Below are positions 47,056 to 57,361 of a stretch of 64,000 bases of DNA, piece after piece; the stretch's first letter is position 1, and every line of letters begins with the position of its first letter. The DNA comes from Siphonodentalium dalli (lineage: Eukaryota; Mollusca; Scaphopoda; Gadilida; Siphonodentaliidae): the NCBI GenBank assembly GCA_032622095.1, contig CP136061.1, forward strand, positions 137,353,587 through 137,417,586, written 5' to 3'. The translations under genes were made by a program, and so were the position numbers. A model generated the notes under the pieces. The model made no database searches and was not told where the DNA came from. It was given only the letters and a program-made list of their open reading frames with translations.

Positions 47056-47849
47056 TTTGGAGGTACTTAATAATGGATCGCTAGCCCACCCACAACCGAA
47101 CACACTACATCTACTAGGCATCTTGGCATATGTGGAGATGACAGATACTCGGGATATTTATATCGAAAGTAAAACAACAAACAAACACAAAACACAAGCG
47201 CCTAAATAGAGTTAACATTTTTCAGCCCAGTGTTTATATAACATTTGGGTGCTTCTTATATATGTATGGCCAGAAAGATAATGTTCTTTCTATTCACTTT
47301 GTGGCATTTTAGAGTGCAAACAAGTTCGCGACTGACACTGATGAATAGTCACTGAGTGATTACAAATCACCGAGTGAATACGAGCCAATCAAAGCACTAA
47401 TTACTGCCATCTATTCACCAAAGCATACACGTGCCGGCATGTTATTAATGGCTACAAAAACAACCATTCTAGGCGCTACTAATTACTTTATTCACATAGT
47501 TATTGTCTTCTATTCCAGATAAACGGCCAAAGCATAACGCAATCTATACACCACACGCGCACATACGACTCCGCATTTTAGTATCGGCTGACTTACGATT
47601 ACGTCATCGTAGTCAGCATAATAAACTCCGGCTCCGAATCTGTGTTTTTAAATTGCTTCCCACAAGTACGTCACTCGTAGTTTAGTTACGGAAATCTCCG
47701 AATACCGGTGGTGGTATTATTTATTTATGTTACGGGTTATTTATTATGCGATCGGAATGGGACTTGGATCAATTTGATTACAACAGGGAGGGCTTTCCGA
47801 TTGCGTTTTGTAGTTTCTAGAGCGAATAAATCCTTTAAATAAAAAAATT
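47056..47849. other. Interior of the 4.2-kb element, no gene seen
   Basis: No supported exon or repeat before the right terminal inverted repeat (about 47850-48020). Confidence 0.4.
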
Positions 47850-47940
47850 AATATATATTTTTTTTAATCTCAAAAAACATTTTTCTGGCCATTTCAGAAC
47901 CAAACGATATCATACGAGTGAAATTATTTTTTAGTCGTAC

Positions 47941-47969
47941 ATGGGGGGGGGGGGGGGGGGGGGGGGGGG
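47941..47969. repeat. Uninterrupted G-run, about 28 bases
   Basis: A pure G homopolymer in the right terminal inverted repeat. The matching C-run in the left repeat (43912-43924) is about 13 bases, so the tract length is unstable. Confidence 0.85.
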
Positions 47970-48119
47970 AATATCCAGGGTGGGAAGATATCCTGGGGGG
48001 GAGATGACGTGTTACACCGGAACAGATTCTGTGACACAGATAACAACCTGTACAGATAAAATATGACCATATATATGTCCGGTTTATCAATGAGTGATCT
48101 GTAGAGCAATTTATAATAA

Positions 48120-48270
48120 AGTGGACACAGTTCACAATGAATCTGCTTCCTCTTCCTGGTATTTTGGATTTAGGACTGGTATATTGGTCAGGGCACATCC
48201 TGGTATTTAGGACTGGTGTATTGGTCAGGGCACATCCTGGTATTTAGGACTGGTGTATCGGTCAGTGCAC
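48120..48270. repeat. Short tandem 'tatttaggactggtgta' repeats
   Basis: The 36-bp unit 'cctggtatttaggactggtg' followed by 'tattggtcagggcacat' occurs about three times. Confidence 0.7.
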
Positions 48271-48800
48271 ATTTAACCATTTCTATATATACTAAATAGT
48301 CATTGATGAGTAGTTCCCTAGGAAATGTTCAGATCTATAATAAGTTAACAAATGTTTATTGAACTTATTATCTTAACATATATTTACTCGTGCAAAATGA
48401 GAAATTCTGAACCCAGTCTCCAGGGTCTAATTTATAGAATCAAGTACTATGAGAATATCGAGAATAACACACCTAGTTTTATTTTATTAGACGTCAGAAT
48501 AGTCAAAAAACTTTCTCGATGGTGAAAATTCTGAGTTGAAAAGGCCTGGGCATAACCCAAACTCGAACTTGAATGGGACTTTTTCATATGAAGGCCATAT
48601 TCAAAGTTTCATATTCTGTCAAACAATAATCAAGTTATCATCTGAACAACAAATATTTCAGAAGGACATATCAACTGACAAATGGACACTGCTCATTTCT
48701 CTAGTCACCCGAAATATTTTTTTCCAAAAACAAATATCAGTTTGAAGTTGTGAATTAAGAACATAATATGTATTTAATTGATTTGAGCACCAACCAAGCG

Positions 48801-49275
48801 GAGGAGCGGATAGCTCAGTTGGTTTGTGGGCCGACCTCTGAGCTACACCTTCGACATGGTCGAGGGTTCAAATCCGACAAAATATCGAACGGACTTTGTG
48901 TCGCCATCTGCATTCCCAGTACCATGGGCATCACAAATCAATCATCGATGCCACGATCAGTGATCTGAGAAAGATTCCATAAGCCAAAGAGTCTCAGACA
49001 AAATTTGAAAAAAATGCGTACTGGACTAACTTCGTACCTCTGCTCCTCTCGTAATGTCATGACGACCAGGGATGACACTACACTTGGCACACCATCGAAT
49101 CGGGAGCCGACGCTAATGGCTGTCCCGTGTGCAACAATGTGCGCACGTTAAAGATCCCTACCGTGGCGAAGAAGTCACGGGTTAAGCAAAAAAACTTCCT
49201 GGAAAAATTATGGATCTACTCGATCCAGTCCTGTAAAAGCCAGCCTTGGTCACTAGGACGTAACAACTACAGATA
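48801..49275 (+). mobile_element. tRNA-derived SINE
   Basis: The head carries an RNA polymerase III A box (tagctcagttgg, 48811-48822) and B box (ggttcaaatcc, 48865-48875) at tRNA-like spacing. The acceptor and anticodon arms do not fold as a working tRNA. About 400 bp of body follows, with a 'gcgcacgttaaagatcccta' block and a 'gtcactaggacgtaac' end. No poly(A) tail is seen. Boundaries are approximate. Confidence 0.7.
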
Positions 49276-49357
49276 CAGAACCATGCAGCTCAAGGTGAAT
49301 GATAAAAATCACATCCTTTAATTTAACCCTTTATTGACTAAATGGATTATATTCTAC

Positions 49358-49502
49358 AGTTATTGTTAAGATAATCACAAGCTATTGTTAAGATAATCAC
49401 AAGTTATTGTTAAGATAATCACCAGCTATTGTTAAGATAATCACCAGCTATTGTTAAGATAATCACAAGCTGTTGTTAAGATAATCACCAGCTATTGTAA
49501 GC
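49358..49502 (+). repeat. 22-bp minisatellite, about 6.5 copies
   Basis: Unit 'ctattgttaagataatcacc' plus 'ag', nearly perfect. Spacers are absent, so this is not a CRISPR array. It is immediately preceded by TTAACCCTTTATTGACTAAA at 49322, which resembles a TTAA-element tip without an obvious partner. Confidence 0.85.
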
Positions 49503-49884
49503 TCTATCTGCTAGCTAACAGTAACAAAGAGGTTACAAAATACAGTAAGAAGAACATAATTATGACACCAATCAGAGGTTTTAATTTGGTTTTCCAGGGC
49601 CATTGGCTGTGACATTTAGTATCATTCAAGCATTACGAAAATCCAGGCAATATTAGCCATAAGAAATACATTGAAAACGATCACAAAAGCTCATATTGAT
49701 AACGCTCTTTATTACCTACCACTTTTTGGCAACTGAAGCACAGACACTCTTTATACGAGATGACCATTGGATTTTTGCTAGGCTGACAACAATTCAAAAC
49801 TTGTTAAACATTCTATTTTCATCTAGGTTCATTGGTTCAATGTAATTATTTTCTGGTATAGAAAACAGACAGATGGTGGCTTCA
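49503..49884. other. No gene seen
   Basis: AT-rich DNA with one 'aacgctctttattacc' word near 49699, the complement of the AATAAAGAGCGTT motif. Confidence 0.4.
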
Positions 49885-50469
49885 TCTATTATATATTTTG
49901 GAAGATCTCTGTCTGTGTGTCTGTCTGTAATCGATGGACTCGAAAACGGCTGAGCCGATTTCGGTGAAACTTGGTATGTGGGGGTATTTTCGGCCAGGGA
50001 GTGACATGGGCCTATTAATTTGCCCGTGCGACGTGACCTTGAAATATGGTAATTTCAAGGTCAAACGCCCGAATATCACGGGATTTCGATGAAACTTGGT
50101 ATGTGGGGGTACTTTCGTATGGGGAGTCTCATAAGCATATTCATTTGCCAGTGCGATGTGACCTTGAAATCGGGTCAATTCAAGGTCAAATCACCAATTT
50201 TGATGGGATTTCGACGAAATTTTATACATAGGGTTACTTTTGTCCACTGAGTGTTTTGGACGGGTCAAATCGTGACCCCGACCTGACCTTGACCTTAAAA
50301 ATGATCAATTCAAGGTCAAATCGGGTAAAACCGGATGGATTTCGACGGGCACGTTTGTCGGGTACTTTTGTCCGGGCAGTGTTTTGGACTGGTCAAATCG
50401 TGACCACACTTGACCTTCAAAATGAACAATTCAAGGTCAAAGCCCGGATGAAGTTGGGTCACCTTCTAG
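49885..50469 (+). mobile_element. Non-autonomous Helitron, second family member
   Basis: It starts TC (TCTATTATATATTTTGGAAG) after host A and ends CTAG (50466-50469) before host T. The 3' stem word is 'agcccggatgaagttgggt'. The first 40 bases closely resemble the Helitron at 44477. The interior is four decayed units with 'gaccttgaaat', 'tcaaggtcaaa' and 'gtgttttggacgggtcaaat'. No protein is encoded. Confidence 0.75.
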
Positions 50470-50529
50470 TATATATATATATCGGACAAGGGTGTTTGCG
50501 GATCACATGGAATTTTGCGAGCTTGAAAG

Positions 50530-51744
50530 TAGGGACCTGCAAATATTCTATTTGATGTCGATATCGGGCACCCGAATCGACACCGAATCGGTCCGCTGAT
50601 TCGGATACTTTCGAATCAGTGTTACTTTGGTGTAGTCTCATTTTTTGCATCTGAATAACACATGCCAAATGACCTGAACTCACAAATATTGAAGCACAAG
50701 GTTGTCAAGTTGGCCAACTTAGGTAATTTTGAATGTATGCCATTCTATTCTACGTGCATTATGCAAATTATGTGCTTCAATCGCAACCCGTGACGGTGAT
50801 CAATCGCCGCATATATTTGTAATTTGTTACTTGTATCAACATTATGTAAATTGAAAATTGTCTACACGGTGCGTGATCACCAGATGCGGAACTCAATCGA
50901 TTACCTTATGTTTAGAACTTCAGATATCCAATTCAGATTACATGAATAAAATTCAATGTCAGCCGCCGTTATGAGCGAAAAACATAGATTGGAATGAACA
51001 GAAACAGTTCTTAAATGGATGACATCATGTGCGACCAGTTATCTGCGACACTGCCGGCAGAATTCCTATAAATGTCTTACTTTCAGTTTCTGTTTCCTGG
51101 GAAATTGAGCGCGATGCACCAAGTTTCGATTCGTTGAATCTTGTTGATTACATTTAACACTTGTAATTTGTGTCTGTTTTCTGGGACCCCCTCCGTAAAG
51201 GCAACTACTGTGAATATGTGATGTAGGTGTTTGATCTATTGTGGGGTGAACAGTTTAACAGATAACTACCGGTACCATTGGTATTGGACTACAACAATTA
51301 TATAGATGAACGGTGTACCCATGTCCGTTTTGTCAAATCTTTATTATCTTTATTAAATAATGTAGACAAGTAACTTCCATTCCATGGGGATTGTGATACA
51401 TTGATTGAACTGTCTTACTGTCACTTCTTGTGTCATGTTCGCCATGACACAGCTAGATAGAAATACAATGCAACATATCCCAAACCCTCCATGAGCCTGA
51501 GAGTGACTTGCCTATGTAATGATTTCCCTTAAAAAAACACAAGTTCCAACGGATGTTTAAGAAGATAACATTTTTATATAGCATCTAGTGAATTTTGCTG
51601 TTTTTTTGTCATTAGACACAGAAATACACACTGGTAAACAATGTCAATCACTAGCTGATTTGATTTGATTCGATGTCGATATCAGGAAGGAGATTCGATA
51701 TCGAGATTCGATTCGATGCAAAATCCCCGATTCGCAGATCCCTA
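50530..51744. mobile_element. Non-autonomous hAT-type element, 1.2 kb
   Basis: A perfect 8-bp duplication CTTGAAAG flanks it (50522-50529 and 51745-51752). The tips are TAGGGACCTGCAAAT and (inverted) TAGGGATCTGCGAAT, followed on each side by 'gatgtcgatatc' and 'gattcg' words that pair. An 8-bp duplication with TAGGG-type tips is the hAT pattern. No transposase remains. Confidence 0.85.
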
Positions 51745-52255
51745 CTTGAAAGTTTGGTCTGATTCAGGGTGTCCAAGTGGAAATTTCAAGGTGGACACCA
51801 CCAATGGGGTCCTCTAGCTACGTCCCTGAATGCAATGTGCGGGATAGCATCACTAATTTTACCCTCTGCAGGCCTCATTCTGCAAATGACAGGCACCATA
51901 TTCTCAGGCCTGGGTCCGTATCAGCTGGCATTCTTTCATCCTGGACTATTTTCCATGCCTTACTTCTACTGTGCACAATTCTTTGGTTTGAAACTGAGGG
52001 GTACAAATATATTATTGTCAATACCTGAACAGGAATGTTCCCAATACACTGCCAAAGAGATCGATATTAGAACCAAAGTAAGTCTCCAGTGTGTCCTTCT
52101 GAAGGTTGTGCTGCTGCCAATGTCTTACAGCCTGCAAATGAAGAAGTAGAATATGTATAAAACATATAGTAACCCTTTCTATACTAAATGTATTCTCAGA
52201 GTCAGTTAAAAAGTGCACATTGGAATGATCTATTATTCATTTGGAGGGATGTTAA

Positions 52256-52376
52256 CCCTTCCATGACTGGAGCTTCTTGATATTTTGCGAAAACCATGGG
52301 AGACTCGCATATATAAGAGAATGGACTGGCACAGGATCTTTAATGCTGCACCAGCACAGCTCCCGTCATGAAAGGG
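52256..52376. mobile_element. TTAA-flanked MITE family C, copy 2
   Basis: Tips CCCTTCCATGACTGGAGCT and AGCTCCCGTCATGAAAGGG, TTAA at 52252-52255 and 52377-52380. Only one half of the 'catatataagagaatg' hairpin remains, so the centre was deleted relative to 10319-10544. Confidence 0.8.
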
Positions 52377-52481
52377 TTAAGGTGATAAAAGCAGACAACA
52401 GATAAATACAAGACAGTCAATGACTGTGGTGTCTGCAAAGTCAGTACGTTGTTATAACGTAATTAGTTTTTCAAAATTTAA

Positions 52482-54944
52482 CCCTTTGAACCCTGACGCC
52501 CCACAGTGATTGGCACCCTAACCCAGGGCTCCCAGTGGTATTTCCGCTTAAATTAGACAGTGTCTAGTCGCATGGTGTTGATTATGTTCAATATAATGAT
52601 CAATATAAGATCGCGAGACTTTGCCTCGCGGCAACTCCTTGGTAACGGTTGCTAGGCAACTACCCGGAATTGACTGGAAAAAGTAAATATAGCTTATAGC
52701 GTCGTAATTCAACCCCAGTAATTGCGTTTTTTGATGCAGGTAATACCCTAACGTGAAATTTGAGATATACCCGACCTGAATAGTGAACCAAATATCCCAT
52801 TTAAGGGTAGCAATTTAACGGTTGCTAAGCAAATACCACAAATGATCGAATGCCATCATTGCACTAACCATTCATTGGTATGTTTTGCCTTAATTTAGAC
52901 AGTGTCTAGTCGCATGGTGTTGGTTATGTTCAAAGGAGACACCTACCTGAAACTATGCAGGCATGCTATACGTGGACCACTGATTATTGTAAGATCGGGA
53001 GACTTTGCCACCCGATCTCTCCTTAGAAACAGTTACTAGGCAACTACCCGAAATTTGCACGATAAACGAATTCTAGCTTATAACGGTGTTATTATACATC
53101 AGCGAATTGCGTTTCGATACAACCAATATCCTAATGTGAAATTTAAGATATACCTAACCATGCGCGAGTAAGTCAACTTGATATGCGATAGACTTTTTGC
53201 CGCATGTGGCATAATAGAGACTTATATTACAGAGACCAGAAACAACGTAATTTCCGTAACATATCGTGGCCCCATTGTTCAAGTAACCTGTCTAGATTGT
53301 TTCACTGACATGTGAAACATGCAACTATATGTCATATATAGCGCCATATTTCACTTAAATGTATTTTTTAATGCATGCGCATATTTTCCTACCCGTTTCT
53401 AGCAGGCATCCAATCCATATACACACCTTTGCCAGCGCTGACTTCAATAGGCCCATTTAAATATATATATTAGTGGGTATGTCATGTATAAGTGATTTGT
53501 GATTGCACTGGTCTGCGCATGCGCGAATAAACAACTTTATCCACCTCCTACCCCTGTCTACTATACAGATAAACCCCATCAGATAAACCACGCCTCTATC
53601 CGTCTACTAGACAGATAAAGCATCCTCTACTAGACAGATAAACTTAAAATATGCAAGGAAGAAAGTTTACAAGAACTTGGAGCAGTTAACCTCCAGCAGT
53701 TCGTGAGTGACGTCACTGGGTCGTAACAACGTTATGGAGCATCATTAGAACGGACCATGCTGGTTTCCGTTGTTAGTGACAGCGTCCTTAGAAACGTCAA
53801 CATACACAACGTATTTTCGTGCAACAACTTTCTAAAAGATCAAATGATGCGCCCCAAAACGCACTCAAATAGAATTTTTAAATGTTCAGTTGGTGAAATC
53901 TATAACTTGATTAAGCAATTGGCAGTTTGTTACTATATAAAGTATAAGATTATATTCTTCCGTGAGCTGGTAGTGGTACATTTGCACTGCCGATCTTATA
54001 GTGCTGGTGCTAAGTACTGCTAAAATTCAGGCTTTCATTCAATTCATTAAAAAGTTTCAAGCACAAACATCCAAATTCACATGACTGCTATATTCGTATA
54101 TTTCAGTTTTAGATTTGAACGTTACGCAAATCATTTAGATTTTATTAGAAATTACACCATGCTATGATATTTTTCAGGCATAATTTAGAAATTATATGGC
54201 GGACTATTTCGCGGCGCAGTCGCATGAATACAAAACTGTTTCATAATTAATTAGTCTCTACTATACAGATAAAGTCGCTAAGTAGGTCATCGCTTCTCTG
54301 TAAGGAGCATGTGAATTTTGCGATGTTTTTTGACAAAAACTGCGATAAAATACATTTAAATTTATTCGGTGAATAAACAGAACATCCACATAGTGCAGCT
54401 GAATAAAGAATTTATTTTTGCTCGTATGTGGGCATCTATTTGGCTCGCCTAGAGGCTCGCCAAATAGATGCCCACATACTCGCAAAAATAAATTCTTTAT
54501 TCAGCTGCACTATGCGGATATTCTCTATTCATATGCGACAGACCCTTCCCCATATGTAGCAGAACACTGATTAATATACGCGAGGGTAATTTAAACTGAA
54601 ATTGTTTGTCTAAATTATGTCTGTTCTGTACACACACGGGGAACAAGATATTATATGCCGTGAATATAGTGGCACAGTTCGTTTAAAATATCTTATGTTT
54701 TTGTAGATTATATGCTATGCGCATATATTTCTACCCGATACTAGCGGCCAACCATTCCATACGCACCATGGGCGCCGCTGACATATGTGGGGGCCATTTA
54801 AATATAAATCAGTGGGTCTGACGCTCGTTATACTATATATAAATTTGCTTCTAACTCATGTCGTCGCTGCATCGAAATATCGGTGTTACGGGATATAGTC
54901 ACGGTTCGTTTGCACCTAAATATTGGTGTTGCGGGTTCAAAGAG
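52482..54944. mobile_element. 2.5-kb TTAA-flanked element, family E
   Basis: Tips CCCTTTGAACCC and GGGTTCAAAGAG, with TTAA at 52478-52481 and 54945-54948. The interior has no transposase but several duplicated blocks. 'agacagtgtctagtcgcatg' occurs at 52557 and 52900 within a tandem repeat of about 340 bp. The 'gcgcatatttt'/'ctacccg'/'gccatttaaatata' block near 53380-53470 recurs at 54720-54810. 'ctactatacagataaa' words recur at 53558-53640 and 54258. Confidence 0.75.
54384..54519. repeat. Long hairpin, about 60-bp stem
   Basis: Near-perfect arms (atagtgcagctgaataaaga, atttatttttg, gtatgtgggcatctatttgg) pair with their complements around a short loop 'ctcgcctagaggctcg'. It lies inside the family E element, like the hairpins inside family A. 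Confidence 0.85.
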
Positions 54945-55049
54945 TTAAATTTAAAATTAAATTTTTGTATTTTTATTAAAAAAATAAAATGATAAGGAGT
55001 AAAACCTAAAAAATTAAATCTAAATTAATTTTTATTTTTTTATTTTAAA

Positions 55050-56075
55050 GATATTGACACTGACTTTGCCCATGTTTGCCCAGTGACCCCATTTTAACAG
55101 ATCTGAACCCCAGTAAACCAAGGACCCTCCATGCCAAATTTAAGCTTAAGGGTTCTTGAGAAGTAGTTGTTTTAAGACTTACTCTGGAGGGAAAGAGTTA
55201 TGGCCCTGGCTTTGCAACTATTTCACTTGGTGACCTCATTTTAGTCACCTAGGGAACATCCACACCAAATATGAACCCATTCATTCTTATGGGTCAGGAG
55301 AAGATGTTTAAAAAAAAATTGATGGAAGGACAGACGATGGACGAGGAACTCCACAGGAGATTTTGCCTCAGGTGAGCTTAAAACTATAATCATGGGAACC
55401 TATATATCAGGACCAAACTTGAACTCAACAACTCAAATAGTTTGTCCTGGAAGGGGTTAAAGTTTTTGGAATGAGTGGCTAATTCTTAAACTTATAAAGC
55501 TGTCTCTATTAGAAACAGTCTCAATCAACAAAAGGTGGTCCACACAAACTACAGAACCATTCATATGGTAGAACTTAATTCACTGAAAGGAAGTGTTAAA
55601 ACTGTATAAACAACATATTTTCACTGACCCACCACTGAGTAGAGACTGAAGGCTCCTGGGAATACATTTGACATTCATTTTTTTTTAGTTATGTCCCTGG
55701 CTCCACCCACATTTGACCCAGTGACCTCATTTGAACAAATCTGAACCCCAGTCACCCAAGGACCCTTCATACCAAATATGAACCCATTCGACACGATGGT
55801 ACAAGAGAAGAAGTTGTTTTAAGAAATACTATGGAGGGAAAGAGTTATGGCCCTGTCTTCATAACTATTTGACCCAGTGACCTCATTTGAACAAATCTGA
55901 ATGTTTGTCACTTAGGGAACATCCACACCAAATATGAACCCAGTCGGTCTTATGGATTGGGAGAAGAAGATGTTTAAATAATTGTTGACGTACGGGTGGA
56001 GGGACAGACAGACGACGGACGAGGAGTGATGACTATAGCTCCACCGGAGACTTCGTCTCATGTGAGCTAAAAAGT
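55050..56075 (+). repeat. 'atggccctgg' dispersed repeat, two modules with gacggacg tail
   Basis: Two copies of a module (tttgcccagtgacc- or gacccagtgacctcattt-type word, 'ctgaaccccagt', 'accaaatatgaaccca', 'gagttatggccctg') end at tails 'gacagacgatggacgagg' (55332) and 'gacagacgacggacgagg' (56002). The tails continue into 'tgtgagcttaaaa' and 'gtgagctaaaaagtgca'. It is the same family as 11930-13015. Confidence 0.65.
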
Positions 56076-56214
56076 GCAGAAGGAGCCTTTTTTATTGAGG
56101 GAAATGTTTAAAAAATAAGTTCAACAAATGACCTGTCGTTTGTTGAACTTATTATCTGAATATTTCCTATGGGATAACTACTCATCCATGATGCTTTAGT
56201 ATAGAAAGGGTTAA

Positions 56215-56768
56215 TCGTATATAATTTTTTTATCAAAATTAAAAAAGTAAACTGACAAAAACATTTTGCTGTAAAAGTTATGTACCCGAAACCAGTTGCA
56301 GTTTTACTCGTTTTTAAAGGTAGATTTAAAGACCATGAGCACCACAGACCACCATATAATTAAATATATCGCGAACAGAAGATGACTGTTAGTTGTTTAG
56401 TTGCGAAGGTAGATACATGTGTAATACTACTACACTTATGGTATTTCAACAGTTATGGGCATAACGTGTGAAATCGAATGTCAATTAAGTAACCTGCTAT
56501 ATTACTCAAAATTCCCTATTTGTATTAAGTTTCAGTTGTCTCTTTTGATGCCAAACATGCATTTATGCAAATTGAAGTACGATGCCAAACGCGCATTTAT
56601 GCAAAAATGGAGGGTGTCCAAGGTCTAGGATATGTAATTCTGTGAAGACATGCACAATCGGTTGGCTATTTATTTTCTATCGATGGACCTGATGTAAACG
56701 GACAATATTTTGATGAAACAGGGTCAAGATCATTGCATTCTGTAAAGTCAGTCACTATAGCCAGAACA
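56215..56768. other. No gene seen
   Basis: AT-rich DNA between the right end of the TTAA element and the Academ-like element. A 'gatgccaaac' word with 'gcatttatgcaaa' occurs twice near 56550-56605. Confidence 0.4.
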
Positions 56769-56771
56769 ATG

Positions 56772-56886
56772 TAGTGTGGTCGTCAGAGGGTTCAACCCGG
56801 AAGAAATTGGTAAAGAAGCGATTTTGGTATCATTAGAAGCGGGAGAATCTCCAGTATAACATATCCAAAATCCGCTTTGGGCAAAA
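56772..56886. repeat. Left terminal inverted repeat of the Academ-like element
   Basis: About 115 bp, matching the right repeat inverted with a few mismatches and a small length change near 56781-56792. Identity is highest in the inner 90 bp. Confidence 0.85.
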
Positions 56887-57361
56887 TTCACAATCCAAGA
56901 TGGCGTCCAACATGGCCGACACACACGCAAATTGGCACTGCATTATGCAGGATTTAAGGGCGAGTATACACCATGAATTGAACTCCACATTCCAAGGTAT
57001 AATTTGGGCCGTAAATATGTTCCAGAAATCAAGATGGCTACCAAATTGGCCACCAAAACTGATAAATATACAGCTCGACTTAAATTCAAGCTGAACCAAC
57101 ATTGTGTTATTTTGAATCGCTGGAAGAAGGTAGTATAACCAAACAAGATAGAGGAACTTCTCCACCAATGTATTATCTTTCATTCTAAACTTTGTATGGT
57201 ACCATAAGTGACTTCTGCAAACAGAGCTGAGCACTGGGGTGGTATGATTTGAAAGGTAATCAATACGGATGGCATCCAATCAACTAACACAAAGCGTCCG
57301 GTTTTGAAGTTTGATTCCGACACAAAGAGTAACCTAGAGCACCAATAATGAAATTAAGATG

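Larger units (their letters stand above)
43855..48020. mobile_element. 4.2-kb element with CCGGTGTAAC ends and poly-C/poly-G tracts
   Basis: The left end starts CCGGTGTAAC and the right end closes GTTACACCGG. About 120 bp inside each end are inverted copies (ggatatcttccc, accctggatat, a long C-run, then catgtacgactaaaaa, then aatttcactc). A target duplication is not clear. Inside lie a fold-back pair around a tandem array (44093-45792) and a region with AATAAAGAGCG motifs. No transposase was found. Confidence 0.6.
48277..56210. mobile_element. Candidate 7.9-kb TTAA-flanked element holding many nested insertions
   Basis: Left end: TTAA (48273-48276), then CCATTTCTATATATACTAAA, 'gatgagtagttccc', 'aggaaatgttcagat' and a hairpin on 'aataagttaacaaatg'. 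The right end is the inverse: 'aacttattatctgaa', 'atttcctatgggata', 'actactcat', 'tttagtatagaaaggg', then TTAA (56211-56214). The two ends match for about 90 bp. A third, solitary tip CCCTTTCTATACTAAATG at 52173 points the same way as the left end, so the history may involve more than one copy. No transposase is seen. Confidence 0.5.

Noticed and set aside
48808-48883. Possible tRNA gene with A and B boxes
   Set aside because: The arms do not fold into a full cloverleaf and a 400-bp body follows, so it is a SINE head.
49322-49341. TTAACCCTTTATTGACTAAA as an end of another TTAA element
   Set aside because: No inverted partner with TTAA was found within the next several kilobases.
49358-49502. 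Regular short repeats resembling a CRISPR array
   Set aside because: The 22-bp units are directly abutting, with no spacers, in eukaryotic DNA.
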